From contig NZ_AP025523.1 in NCBI RefSeq assembly GCF_027923555.1, positions 1,240,001 through 1,304,000 on the forward strand: a stretch of 64,000 nt of DNA, written 5' to 3'. This document shows positions 1-8,934 of the stretch, in pieces; within the stretch, counting starts at the first letter, position 1; the number at the start of each line of letters is the position of its first letter. A program made the translations under genes and the position numbers. The DNA comes from Vulcanimicrobium alpinum. GTDB taxonomy: Bacteria > Vulcanimicrobiota > Vulcanimicrobiia > Vulcanimicrobiales > Vulcanimicrobiaceae. The notes under the pieces are model-generated. The model saw nothing but the letters and a program-made list of their open reading frames with translations, did no database searches and had not been told where the DNA came from.

Positions 1-2
1 TC

Positions 3-638
<636 letters not shown>

Positions 639-836
639 CGCGATGACGCTGCCGTGCAGGTGGCTCGAAGCCGCGCCGCTCTCCCGCATCACGTCGCAGT
701 AAACGCGTTTCACGCGCCGACATTCGTCGCACCTGCGCTGCGAAACGCAGATGTACGGATGAATGCGTCCTCGCGGCGTCTATCGTGTGAGGGGATTACT
801 TGCTGCGAAGCTGCGCCAACGCGCGTGGAGCGAACA

Positions 837-1622
837 ATGTCTCAACTCACGGTCGGTCAGTACCAGTTCATCTACAACGCCTTCTCGTTTTCGATCGCGA
901 CGATGGGCGCTGCGACGGTATTCTTCTTCCTCGGCCGGGGGCAAGTGTCGAAGGGGTACCGGACGGCGATCACCGTGACCGGACTGGTCACGCTGATCGC
1001 CTTTTATCACTACCTCCGCATCTTCTCGAGTTGGGAAGCCGCGTATTCGGTCGTCAACGGCACGATCCGGGCAACGGGTGCCGCATTCAACGACGCCTAT
1101 CGGTACGTCGATTGGCTTCTGACGGTGCCGCTGCTGCTGATCGAGCTCATCCTGGTGATGAAACTGTCGGGCGCCGAGACGACGGCGAAGGGAACGCGCC
1201 TGGGCGTGCTGGCTGCGATCATGGTCGCACTCGGCTATCCTGGTGAGATCGCCTCGTCGCTCGGAATGCGCTGGATCTTCTGGGTGTTGGCGATGATCCC
1301 GTTCCTCGCGATCGTCATCGAACTCTTCGTCGGGCTGCGTGCGTCGATCGACAAGCAGCCGCAGGAAGTTCGGGGGATGGTCAGCGCCGCGCGATGGATC
1401 ACCGTCCTCTCGTGGTGCTTCTATCCGGTCGTGTACATCTTCCCGATGATCGGTTTCACCGGCGGCGCGGCGACGACCGCGGTGCAGGTCGGCTACACGG
1501 TGGCCGATATCGTCGCGAAGGTCGCCTTCGGCGTCTTCATCTACGTGATCGCGGTGAAGAAGTCGGCCGCGGAGATGCCCGAGGTGCCGCTCACCGTACC
1601 GCGGCTCGTCGACGTCAGCTAG
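837..1622 (+). CDS. Proton-pump type microbial rhodopsin (DTE motif)
   Basis: Seven-helix retinal protein of 261 residues, expected to pump H+ outward across the inner membrane. Helix C reads RYVDWLLTVPLLLIE, giving D92 (acceptor), T96 and E103 (donor), the DTE set of proteorhodopsin/xanthorhodopsin-type pumps. H58 (FYHYL) matches the conserved helix B histidine, L100 sits at the spectral-tuning site (leucine, green-type), and K228 in helix G (DIVAKVAFG) is the Schiff-base lysine with D224 one turn before. W149 falls where carotenoid-antenna rhodopsins have glycine. The frame is open upstream to 654, but ATG 837 was chosen because GGAG at 827-830 is well spaced and the extension has no membrane character. 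The lycopene cyclase gene starts 6 bases after its stop. Confidence 0.95.
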   Translation: MSQLTVGQYQFIYNAFSFSIATMGAATVFFFLGRGQVSKGYRTAITVTGLVTLIAFYHYLRIFSSWEAAYSVVNGTIRATGAAFNDAYRYVDWLLTVPLLLIELILVMKLSGAETTAKGTRLGVLAAIMVALGYPGEIASSLGMRWIFWVLAMIPFLAIVIELFVGLRASIDKQPQEVRGMVSAARWITVLSWCFYPVVYIFPMIGFTGGAATTAVQVGYTVADIVAKVAFGVFIYVIAVKKSAAEMPEVPLTVPRLVDVS

Positions 1623-1628
1623 AACGCC

Positions 1629-2747
1629 GTGCGCGCGGAGATCGCGATCTTGGGCGGCGGCTGCGCCGGCCTGAGCCTCGCACATGCGCTCGCGACCGCG
1701 GACTCCGCGCGTGCGGTGGTCGTCGTCGAACGGCGAACCCAGTACGACGAAGATCGAACCTGGTGCGGTTGGGCGATCGAACCGCATGCTTTCGCCTCGT
1801 GCGTGCGCCGGCGTTGGGACCGCTGGCGCGTCTCGACCGCGGAGGCGCAGCACGAGATCGCGGCCGGGACCATCGCCTACGAGTCGGTCGGTGCCGGTGC
1901 GTTCTATGCGACGGCGCTCGCGAGCGTCGATGCATCGCCTGCAGTGACGCTGCTCGCGGGTGCCGCGGTCGCGGACGTTGCGGAACTCGATGCGTGTTCG
2001 GTCGTCACGCTTAACGACGGCCGGCGTATCGAGGCGCAGTGGGTCATCGACACCCTCCCCCGGCGCCGCGAGCTGACCTACCCGTGGATGTGGCAGAGCT
2101 TCGTCGGCTTCGAACTCGAGGCGCCGGAGGCGGGTGCCGGCGACGTGCCGGACCTGATGGACTTTCGCGTTCCGCAAGCGGACGGCGTGACGTTCCTGTA
2201 CGTGATCCCGTTCGCTCGCGATCGTGCGCTCTTCGAGCTCACCCGATTCGCACCGCAGCGCACTCCGAAACGCGAACTCGAGCGCGCCCTGCGCGTCGAG
2301 CTTGCGCTGCGGTTCCCGCGCGGCTATCGCATCGTCCGGCGCGAGCACGCCGATCTGCCGATGTCGCCCGCCGATCGCCGCGTCGCCGGCCGCCGCATCC
2401 CCGCCGGGATCGCCGGCGGCGCGATGCGGCCGGCGACGGGTTTCGCCTTTCACGCGATTCAGCGCTGGGCGTCACGCTGCGCTGCCGATCTCGTCGCGGG
2501 CCGGTCGCCGCACGCGGCCGCGATGCATCCGGGACTGCTCTGGATGGACCGCGTGTTCATGTCGGTCGTCCGCGACGATCCGCAGCATGCCCCGGAACTC
2601 TATGCGCGGCTGTTCGCTCGGACGTCGCCCGACGCGCTCGTGCGTTTCCTCGCGGGTGCGCCGCGCGTCTCCGACGTCGCCGACGTGGCGGGTGCGCTAC
2701 CGATCGGCCGATTCACTCGCGCCGCCGCGCGTTCGATCGTCGCTTGA
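1629..2747 (+). CDS. crtY: Lycopene beta-cyclase (CrtY type)
   Basis: FAD-dependent cyclase that closes both ends of lycopene to give beta-carotene. The 372 residues begin with a dinucleotide-binding loop (GGGCAGLSLA, residues 9-18), followed by CrtY hallmarks: DRTWC near residue 42, QSFVGFELE, MDFRV, FLYVIPF, and RPATGFAFHAIQRWA toward the C-terminus. GTG 1629 lies 6 bases after the rhodopsin stop, so the two are probably co-transcribed. The product is the substrate for the Blh oxygenase encoded convergently next door; together the three genes cover lycopene to functional holo-rhodopsin. Phytoene synthase and desaturase are not in the window. The last 51 bases overlap the 3' end of blh on the other strand. 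Confidence 0.93.
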   Translation: MRAEIAILGGGCAGLSLAHALATADSARAVVVVERRTQYDEDRTWCGWAIEPHAFASCVRRRWDRWRVSTAEAQHEIAAGTIAYESVGAGAFYATALASVDASPAVTLLAGAAVADVAELDACSVVTLNDGRRIEAQWVIDTLPRRRELTYPWMWQSFVGFELEAPEAGAGDVPDLMDFRVPQADGVTFLYVIPFARDRALFELTRFAPQRTPKRELERALRVELALRFPRGYRIVRREHADLPMSPADRRVAGRRIPAGIAGGAMRPATGFAFHAIQRWASRCAADLVAGRSPHAAAMHPGLLWMDRVFMSVVRDDPQHAPELYARLFARTSPDALVRFLAGAPRVSDVADVAGALPIGRFTRAAARSIVA

Positions 2748-3560
2748 ACGAGCGCGGCGTTCCGCGTACCAGACCGCGGCTTGATGCGGGACCGTCACGC
2801 CCAGCGTCAGCGCGACAAGCACGCGCCGCCGTTCGGCCGGACGCGCCAGCGCGAAGGCCAGCCCCGCGAACGCCGCCGCGAGCGCGGTGTTGCCGGCGGA
2901 CTCGGCGGCGAACTGCATCGACCTCCGGCCAAACGATCCGCCCTGTTCGGCACGCGCCGTGACGATCGCCAGATGGCGGGGTGCATGCCACAGCCCGAAG
3001 TAGGCAGCAAAACCGAGCGGAGCGGGTACTGCCGCCAGCACGCCGGCGGGGACGAGCAGATCCGCCGCTCCAGCGACGTCTCCGCGCGCGATGCGCTCGA
3101 GCACGGCCGCGGCGGCCAGCGTGCACATCACGGTTCGCCGGCCCGTATCGGGACCGCAGAGCGGGATCGCGCCGCGCAGCGCTCCGTCGAGAAGCGACCG
3201 TGCCCGAGCACTCGCCGTGCGGGCGAACGAGGCGTCCCCGCTGCCGAAGTGATACCACGAGAGCAGCGAGAGGGCGCGCGATGCGGTCGCGGGTGCGCGC
3301 CATGCTGCCGCTGCGACGCCGATCGTCGCCGCGCCGTACGCCGCGGAGATTGCGGCGAGCCCGCCCGGGAAGCGCGGCAGCAGCCGCGCGAGGATCCGGT
3401 CGTCGCTCGCTCCGTGCGCGATGCCGATCGTGCCGATCGCGAATCCCGCGAGCGCGCGCGCCGCCGCGGGCGAGACGCGCGCGAGCAGGGCGGCCGCCGG
3501 CAGCATGATCCACGTGGCGGTGCGCGTTCCGCGCACGATCGCGCGAGCGTCATCGGTCAT
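2697..3560 (-). CDS. blh: Beta-carotene 15,15'-dioxygenase, Brp/Blh family
   Basis: Membrane-bound oxygenase of 287 residues that cleaves beta-carotene into two retinals. Family histidines that bind the iron are all visible: H49 in GIAHGASDD, H104 in SWYHFGSGD, H192 and H196 in YFGLWHAPRH, and H259 in GVTVPHQ. Several hydrophobic helices separate them. It faces the rhodopsin-crtY pair and overlaps crtY by 51 bases tail to tail, so it needs its own promoter. ATG 3560 is the only one of four nearby ATGs in frame; the others are generated by a 14-base tandem repeat over the start region. Assignment is strong from motifs and context. Confidence 0.93.
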   Translation of the reverse strand: MTDDARAIVRGTRTATWIMLPAAALLARVSPAAARALAGFAIGTIGIAHGASDDRILARLLPRFPGGLAAISAAYGAATIGVAAAAWRAPATASRALSLLSWYHFGSGDASFARTASARARSLLDGALRGAIPLCGPDTGRRTVMCTLAAAAVLERIARGDVAGAADLLVPAGVLAAVPAPLGFAAYFGLWHAPRHLAIVTARAEQGGSFGRRSMQFAAESAGNTALAAAFAGLAFALARPAERRRVLVALTLGVTVPHQAAVWYAERRARSSDDRTRGGASESADR

Positions 3561-3592
3561 CGGTCGTCGGTCATCGGTCGTCGGTCATCGAC
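3551..3592. repeat. 14-bp tandem repeat spanning the blh start codon
   Basis: About two full copies plus partial copies of the unit CATCGGTCGTCGGT run through the 5' end of blh. Each unit carries an ATG on the minus strand (ATGs at 3588, 3574, 3560 and 3553). Because 14 is not a multiple of three, only the ATG at 3560 is in the blh frame. Gain or loss of a unit would change which ATG is in frame. Confidence 0.8.
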
Positions 3593-3645
3593 ACATCCCT
3601 CCCTTCCGTAGACGCCGAGAAACCCGCAGCCGCGTCGGGGCGCCG

Positions 3646-5268
3646 TCAGCGCGTGTCGACCTCCATCATGTCGTCGAACGGCGTGAGGACCGGCGGATGG
3701 AAGCCCGTCACGCGCGGATTCCATGCGTACCCGCCCTTCCAGACGTACAGGTTCACGGTCGGCACGATCGCGTCGATTCGTGCTTCCGCGGCGCGGAACG
3801 CGCTCCGCCGCGCGCCATCGTCGTAACTGCTCTCGACCCGGTCGAGGATCGCGTCGAGCCTCGGATCGCACAGCCGCATCCCGTTCATCCCGTGCGGCGG
3901 GATCGTGCTGCAGCCGTACGTCAGCGCAACGTCCGATGCGGCCATCAGCGTGCGTGGGTAGATGCTGAATTCGAAGCGGCCGCCGTAGAGGATCCCACCG
4001 GCGCTCGCCGGCGCGCGGAACGTGCTCGGCGCGAACTTGCGCGTGTCGAGCGCGATCCCCACCGCGCGCAGGTTGTCGCGCACGAACTCAACGGTCTGAT
4101 CGAGCTCCGAGGTGGAAGCCGGATAGACCGCGGCGAGCACGAGGCGTGTGCCGTGGCGCGCGCGCACGCCGTCGGAACCGGCGCGCCAGCCGGCCGCATC
4201 GAGCAGCGCGCGCGCCTGCGCCGGATCGTAGGGCGTCACGGGCTCGTTCACGCGCGGCGGATCGAGCGGGATCACCGGCCCATCGTGCAGCGTTCCGCTG
4301 CCGTGCATCACCGACGCGATCAGCTTGCGGCGGTCGATCGCGTACGCGACCGCGCGGCGCACGCGCACGTCGCCGACCAGCGGACGGGTGAACACGAAGT
4401 CGAGGTGCGTCGCGCGGTAATTCGGCGTCACCTCCACGTGGAGCGCGGGGACGCTCTGCATTCGCCGCGTGAAAGACGGCGACATCAGCGGCCACAGATC
4501 GACCTCGCCGCTCTGTAATTGCGTCGCAAGCGTGTCCTGCGACGCGATCAGCGGGATCGTGATCCGTTCGAGCTTCGGCGCGCCGCGCCAGTAGTAGGGG
4601 TTGCGCTCGAGTTCGATCGCGTCGCCGTGTCTCCACGCGACGACGCGGAACGGCCCGATGCCGACCGGCTTGCGGTTGTAATCTGCCGTGTTGATGTCGG
4701 AGAGGGTGCCGAGCAGATGCTTCGGCAGGATGCACGGCTCGTTCGCCGCGGTGCCGAAATAGAGCGGGAGAAAATCACCGTTGGGCTTGCTCAGGTGGAA
4801 CGCGACCGTGTACGGATCGCGGATCTCGACCCGCCGGATCAGATCCCAGCCCAGCGTCCCCTGCGCTTCGTTGTTGCGCGGATCGTTGATCGCGCGCACG
4901 GTGAACGCGACGTCGTCGGCGGTGAACGGCGCGCCGTCCGACCACCGGACGCCGCGGCGCAAGTGCCACAGGATCGTCTTGCCGTCGGCGCTGATCCCGC
5001 CGTTCACGCGCGTGGGGATCTGGGTGATCAGTTCCGGGACGGGCTTCCCGTTGCCGTCGTAGCGCGCGAAATACGCCTGCGTCAATTCGGCGACGTAATC
5101 GGTGATCGGCGAGGGGTCGAGGTGAATGTTGAGGCTGCTGGGGTCGCCGACCCCGACCCCGATCCGCAGCGTGTGCGGTGCCCGCACAGGGCCCCCGCCG
5201 CCCGCGGTGCAGCCGGCAACCGTCCACCCGATCGCCGCCGCGATCGCCCATCGCACGATCCGCCTCAC
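3646..5268 (-). CDS. Peptide ABC transporter substrate-binding lipoprotein (family 5)
   Basis: Extracytoplasmic solute-binding protein of the DppA/OppA family (about 540 residues), expected to capture oligopeptides or similar solutes for an ABC importer. The N-terminus is a lipoprotein signal: RRIVRW, a hydrophobic run, then lipobox VAGC with the cysteine at residue 20. The family core follows, including the conserved patch around GKTILWHLRRGVRWSDGAPF and the FTADDVAFTV segment. GTG 5268 is chosen because it gives a compact signal peptide and leaves the palindrome at 5285-5299 free. The frame stays open to ATG 5313 and ATG 5331, which would overlap the divergent gene's start, so the true start is uncertain. 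No permease or ATPase lies beside it; a lone DppB permease is found at 53.6 kb. Confidence 0.88.
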   Translation of the reverse strand: MRRIVRWAIAAAIGWTVAGCTAGGGGPVRAPHTLRIGVGVGDPSSLNIHLDPSPITDYVAELTQAYFARYDGNGKPVPELITQIPTRVNGGISADGKTILWHLRRGVRWSDGAPFTADDVAFTVRAINDPRNNEAQGTLGWDLIRRVEIRDPYTVAFHLSKPNGDFLPLYFGTAANEPCILPKHLLGTLSDINTADYNRKPVGIGPFRVVAWRHGDAIELERNPYYWRGAPKLERITIPLIASQDTLATQLQSGEVDLWPLMSPSFTRRMQSVPALHVEVTPNYRATHLDFVFTRPLVGDVRVRRAVAYAIDRRKLIASVMHGSGTLHDGPVIPLDPPRVNEPVTPYDPAQARALLDAAGWRAGSDGVRARHGTRLVLAAVYPASTSELDQTVEFVRDNLRAVGIALDTRKFAPSTFRAPASAGGILYGGRFEFSIYPRTLMAASDVALTYGCSTIPPHGMNGMRLCDPRLDAILDRVESSYDDGARRSAFRAAEARIDAIVPTVNLYVWKGGYAWNPRVTGFHPPVLTPFDDMMEVDTR

Positions 5269-5284
5269 AAGCGGGAAGGTTAAC

Positions 5285-5299
5285 TGTAAACTGTTTACA
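5285..5299. promoter_or_regulatory. Perfect palindrome, candidate operator
   Basis: TGTAAACTGTTTACA is a perfect 7+1+7 inverted repeat between the divergent peptide-binding lipoprotein and the aspartoacylase-like gene, 13 bases before the latter's ATG. Its AT-rich symmetric form is typical of LacI- or GntR-family operators. No regulator gene is adjacent, so the binding protein is unknown. Confidence 0.6.
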
Positions 5300-5311
5300 A
5301 TCCTAGCAATC

Positions 5312-6253
5312 ATGCTTGCCGATGCGATCATCAGCCATGTCCGCTGGGAGACCTTCTACGTCCCGGCCACCCTCGCGACGGGGACAATCCCCGTGCGGCA
5401 CGGGATCGTCGGTTCCGGCGGTCCGGTCGCGCTGCTCGCCGCCAGCCAGCACGGCGACGAAGGCCCCTGGGGGACGCGTGCGATCCGCAAGCTGCTCGAA
5501 TCGACCCCGCTCTCCGAACTGACGGGAACGCTGCGCCTGCTCCCCGTTGCCAACCCGATGGCGATGGAAGAGAACTCGCGCACCTCGCACATCGACGGCG
5601 AGGACGTCAACATGTCGTTTCCGGGCGATCCGGACGGCAAGCACACCGACCGGCTCGCCTACGCGATCGCGAAGAACGTCCTCGACAATCCGATCGACAT
5701 CGTGATCGACATCCACGGCGGCGGAAGCTGGTGCCAGAACTGTTTCGTCTACCGCTACGCCGGCGGCGAAACGCTGGCGGCCGCGATCGGCGGCCCGTTC
5801 GTGCGCACCGGGCACGAACGCGGCGACACCAGCCTGTGCGGCTACGCGATGGCGCGCGGCGCGCAGGCGGTGTGGATCGAGATGGGCGGTGCCGGCGCGC
5901 GCGAGGAAGAGTGGGCGCAACGGATCGCCACCGGGATGCGCCGCGCGCTCGGCAAGCTCGGCGTGATGACGCCCGCGAACCTGCCTGAACCGGAGCCGGC
6001 GCGCGAGAGCGGTGCATCGCACTCGATCCGCACCTCGATGCCCGGCTTGTATCTTCCGGTGCTGCGCGAAGACGGCGTCGGCGCGGTGATCCCCAAGGGC
6101 ACCGAGATCGGGCACCTGCTCGATCCGGTGACGAACGACGTGATCGAAACGTACACTGCGCCGTTCGATCAGACGGTCTGTCTGCTGCTGCGTCCGACGC
6201 TCGCGGTGATGGAGGGCGGCGAGATGGTCGCCGTCCTCTCGACGCTCGTGTAG
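5312..6253 (+). CDS. Succinylglutamate desuccinylase/aspartoacylase family hydrolase
   Basis: Zinc-dependent amide hydrolase of the AstE/AspA (M14-like) family, 313 residues, that removes an acyl group from an N-acylated amino acid or similar substrate. The zinc site is visible as QHGDEGPWG (His and Glu) and the later His in IDIHGGG; DVNMSFPGD corresponds to the family's N-R-x-F-P-G-like substrate loop. The C-terminal half carries the beta-barrel-type domain (GVGAVIPKGTEIGHLLDP). ATG 5312 follows the palindrome at 5285-5299. It is divergent from the peptide-binding lipoprotein, suggesting joint control and a role in using imported N-acyl peptides or amino acids; the exact substrate cannot be read from sequence. 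Confidence 0.85.
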   Translation: MLADAIISHVRWETFYVPATLATGTIPVRHGIVGSGGPVALLAASQHGDEGPWGTRAIRKLLESTPLSELTGTLRLLPVANPMAMEENSRTSHIDGEDVNMSFPGDPDGKHTDRLAYAIAKNVLDNPIDIVIDIHGGGSWCQNCFVYRYAGGETLAAAIGGPFVRTGHERGDTSLCGYAMARGAQAVWIEMGGAGAREEEWAQRIATGMRRALGKLGVMTPANLPEPEPARESGASHSIRTSMPGLYLPVLREDGVGAVIPKGTEIGHLLDPVTNDVIETYTAPFDQTVCLLLRPTLAVMEGGEMVAVLSTLV

Positions 6254-6304
6254 CGCCGCCGCGGCAGGATTCCGCGCCGGGTCGGCGCACGACGGGCACC
6301 CGGT

Positions 6305-7582
6305 ATGAGAATCCTCGTCGTCGGCGGCGGCGCCCGCGAAGATGCGTTGTCGTGGCGGCTTGCCGCGTCGCCCTCGTGCGACGCGCTTTTCCACGCGCCG
6401 GGCAACGCCGGCACCGCGAGCCGCGGTGAAAACTGGAGCGACGTCGCCGCGACCGACGCGCGCACGCTCGTGCGCCGCGCACAAGAGGCGCGGATCGACC
6501 TCGTCGTGCTGGGACCGGAGACGGCGATCGCCGCTGGTGTCGGCGACAAACTGCGCGATGCGGGGATCGCGGTGTTCGGACCCAATCGCGGCGGCGGGCG
6601 CCTTGAAACGAGCAAGGTCTTCGCGAAGCGCTTCATGGAGCGCCACGGCATCCCGAGTGCGCGCTTTCGCGTCGTGCACAATCTCGATCAAGCGCGGCGC
6701 GCACTCGAGGCGTGGAGCGGCGCCGCGGTGGTGAAAGCCGACGGACTGGCCGCCGGCAAAGGCGTCGTCGTGTGCGATGGTGCGGCCGACGCGCTGACGG
6801 TGCTCACCGGCTGGTATACCGGGAACGCGATCCCCGGCGGCGGTCAGGACGTCGTGATCGAACAGCGGCTCGCGGGCCGAGAAGTCAGCGTGTTCGCGAT
6901 CGCCGACGGGCGCGCGATGGTTCCGATCGCCGCGGCATGCGATTACAAACGCGCCGGCGACGACGACAAGGGGCCCAATACCGGCGGGATGGGCGCGTAT
7001 TCGCCGCCGGCGCTCTTCGGCGACGACCTGCTCGACGTCGTGCGGGAACGCGTCGTCGCGCCGGCGTTGCGCGGGCTGCTCGCCGAGGGCGAAGAGTACC
7101 GCGGCGTGCTCTACTGCGGGCTGATGATGACCGACGACGGCCCCTACGTAATCGAGTTCAATGCCCGGTTTGGCGATCCCGAGACGCAAGTGCTCGTGCC
7201 GCGCGTCAACGGCGACTTCGCACGTTATCTGAAATCCGCCGCCGACGGCGCGCTCGAGATCGACGCCGCGACGTGGTCGGACGACGCGTGCGTCGGCGTC
7301 GTGCTGGCGACGTCGCGCTATCCGTACGAGAACACGCCGGTGCGCGGCCTTCCCGCCGAACTCGGTCTGGCAGGCGACGTCGTTGCATTCTGGGGGACGT
7401 CGTCGCGCGAGGACGACGGCACGGTGACGTCGCCGGGCGGCCGCGTCCTCACGGTTGCCGCGCGCGGCGCGAACGTCGGCGTCGCGCGCGCGCACGCGTA
7501 TGCCGCAATCGACGGTCTGAAGGCGCGGTTTCCGAGCGGGACGCCGCTCGCGTACCGCTCCGACATCGCGCGCCTGCCGTAA
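6305..7582 (+). CDS. purD: Phosphoribosylamine-glycine ligase
   Basis: GAR synthetase, second step of de novo purine synthesis: phosphoribosylamine, glycine and ATP give GAR. It is full length (425 residues). The N-terminal domain starts RILVVGGGAREDALSWRL, the ATP-grasp domain shows VVKADGLAAGKGVVVC and the GPNTGGMGAYSPP signature, and the metal/ATP site ends in IEFNARFGDPETQ. The C-terminal domain completes the enzyme. It lies downstream of an unrelated hydrolase and is convergent with a membrane-protein gene. Other purine genes (guaA, purF, purM, purN) lie within 12 kb either side, but not in one operon. Confidence 0.96.
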   Translation: MRILVVGGGAREDALSWRLAASPSCDALFHAPGNAGTASRGENWSDVAATDARTLVRRAQEARIDLVVLGPETAIAAGVGDKLRDAGIAVFGPNRGGGRLETSKVFAKRFMERHGIPSARFRVVHNLDQARRALEAWSGAAVVKADGLAAGKGVVVCDGAADALTVLTGWYTGNAIPGGGQDVVIEQRLAGREVSVFAIADGRAMVPIAAACDYKRAGDDDKGPNTGGMGAYSPPALFGDDLLDVVRERVVAPALRGLLAEGEEYRGVLYCGLMMTDDGPYVIEFNARFGDPETQVLVPRVNGDFARYLKSAADGALEIDAATWSDDACVGVVLATSRYPYENTPVRGLPAELGLAGDVVAFWGTSSREDDGTVTSPGGRVLTVAARGANVGVARAHAYAAIDGLKARFPSGTPLAYRSDIARLP

Positions 7583-7599
7583 GACGCGCCCGCCTGCGT

Positions 7600-7614
7600 G
7601 CCCGATTTTCGGGC
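7600..7614. terminator. Short hairpin between convergent genes
   Basis: GCCCGA-TTT-TCGGGC forms a 6-bp perfect stem with a 3-base loop 18 bases after purD and before the convergent membrane-protein stop. There is no T-run, so termination is only plausible. Confidence 0.35.
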
Positions 7615-7639
7615 GCGCTTCGACGAGCTCGTGACGACG

Positions 7640-8872
7640 TTACGTGCCGGTTCGGACGAAGGTGTTCCAGTACCAGACACCCCATGCGCCGACGAGCGCG
7701 GACCACACGATGAGCGCGATCCCCCAGCGCGGGAGTTTTTCGCGTACGCCCAGCGCCATCAAGGCGAACAGGAACGGCAGGAAATCCAGCGCGTGGCGCA
7801 TCCCGAACTGCACCCAGCCGTTGAGATAGTAAAGGAACTCGGGCGCGGCGACGAGGGCCGTCGTGATCCACAGCGCGACGACGAGCCGGCGCGGCTCCTT
7901 CGCGAGAAACGCGAGCACGAGCGCGGGGCTGGTGAAGGTGAGCGCGATCCCGTTCGTGTCGGGCTTGACGTAGGGCCACTGCGCTTTCTGTAGCCACTCG
8001 ACCAGCACAGGTGCGCGGAAGAAGAACGAGTAGATCTGATACGGCACGTATCCGAGCTGAAACGGCGAGCCTTCCGGCGAGCCCCAGCTGTCCTGGTGAT
8101 AGTAGACGGTGTGGCCGATGTCGAGCACCGTCCCCCACATCAGTTCGTCGTAGCCGACGAAGACCGCCGCCGCTGCGACGAGCACGATCGCAAACCCGCG
8201 CACGTGCGCGATGCGCGTTTCGCGCGTCGGCGTCATGCCGCCCAGCGCGCCGGTCCACAGCGCCCACGCGAAGAACGGAAACGCGGCGACCTCGACGAAC
8301 CGCGCGCCGGCCGCGAGCACCGCACACAGCGCGACGATCCAGCCGCGCGATTTCCCGCTCAGCTCGACCATTGCGCCGAAGACGAACGCCATCGCGACGA
8401 GATGCGCGAGGAACCACACGTCGCCGAGCTGCGCGCACCACCACACATCGGTGCCGGCGGCCAGGAAGAGCGCCAGGAAGAACAGCGTCGTGCGGTCCTT
8501 GACGCCGAGCCGCTCCGCCAGCACCCAGGCGAGCCCCGTCGCTGCCGCGGCGAACGCGATCGCGACCAGCGTCTGGTTCGCGGCGTTCCCCCAGATCGCG
8601 ACGAACGGAAGCATGAAGAGCGCCGGCACCGGCCCGTCGACGCCGTAGTAGTGGCCCTGATACTGGACCGCGTCCATCCAACGCCCCGGCCAGTCGATCC
8701 ACATCCGGCCGTGCAGCCACGCATACGCGACCCGCACGTAGTTGTTCTGGTGGGTGGAGCGCAGGTGCGAACTGACCAGGATGACGAGAAAGGCAACCGC
8801 GGCGGCAACGGCTGCACCCGGGATGCGCCGCAGAGCCACCGCCGCTGCCCGAGTTCGAGACGCGGCGACCAT
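7640..8872 (-). CDS. Polytopic membrane protein, GT-C glycosyltransferase-like
   Basis: About 410 residues with roughly ten hydrophobic segments. A loop after the first membrane span reads HQNNYVRVAYAWLHG and GHYYGVDGPVPALFMLPF, which resembles the first periplasmic loop of GT-C (PMT/ArnT-like) glycosyltransferases, including acidic residues there (MWIDWPGRW, GVDGP). This suggests a lipid-linked sugar transferase in the inner membrane, but the family assignment is by resemblance only. ATG 8872 was preferred to the longer frame reaching 8947, because the latter would overlap the ribosome-binding site and start of the divergent Bax-inhibitor gene. It is convergent with purD. No partner genes for surface polysaccharide synthesis are nearby. 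Confidence 0.6.
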   Translation of the reverse strand: MVAASRTRAAAVALRRIPGAAVAAAVAFLVILVSSHLRSTHQNNYVRVAYAWLHGRMWIDWPGRWMDAVQYQGHYYGVDGPVPALFMLPFVAIWGNAANQTLVAIAFAAAATGLAWVLAERLGVKDRTTLFFLALFLAAGTDVWWCAQLGDVWFLAHLVAMAFVFGAMVELSGKSRGWIVALCAVLAAGARFVEVAAFPFFAWALWTGALGGMTPTRETRIAHVRGFAIVLVAAAAVFVGYDELMWGTVLDIGHTVYYHQDSWGSPEGSPFQLGYVPYQIYSFFFRAPVLVEWLQKAQWPYVKPDTNGIALTFTSPALVLAFLAKEPRRLVVALWITTALVAAPEFLYYLNGWVQFGMRHALDFLPFLFALMALGVREKLPRWGIALIVWSALVGAWGVWYWNTFVRTGT

Positions 8873-8934
8873 CGTTGGGGCGTCGGTTCTGCCGCCCGAA
8901 ACCCGAACCCCGCCGGACCGGTAGAGAGGAACGC

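Noticed and set aside
654-836. Longer rhodopsin start
   Set aside because: The 61 extra residues have no signal or membrane pattern, and ATG 837 has a good ribosome-binding site.
5303-7495. Minus-strand frame of 730 codons across the aspartoacylase-like gene and purD
   Set aside because: It is the GC-rich shadow of two well-supported plus-strand genes.
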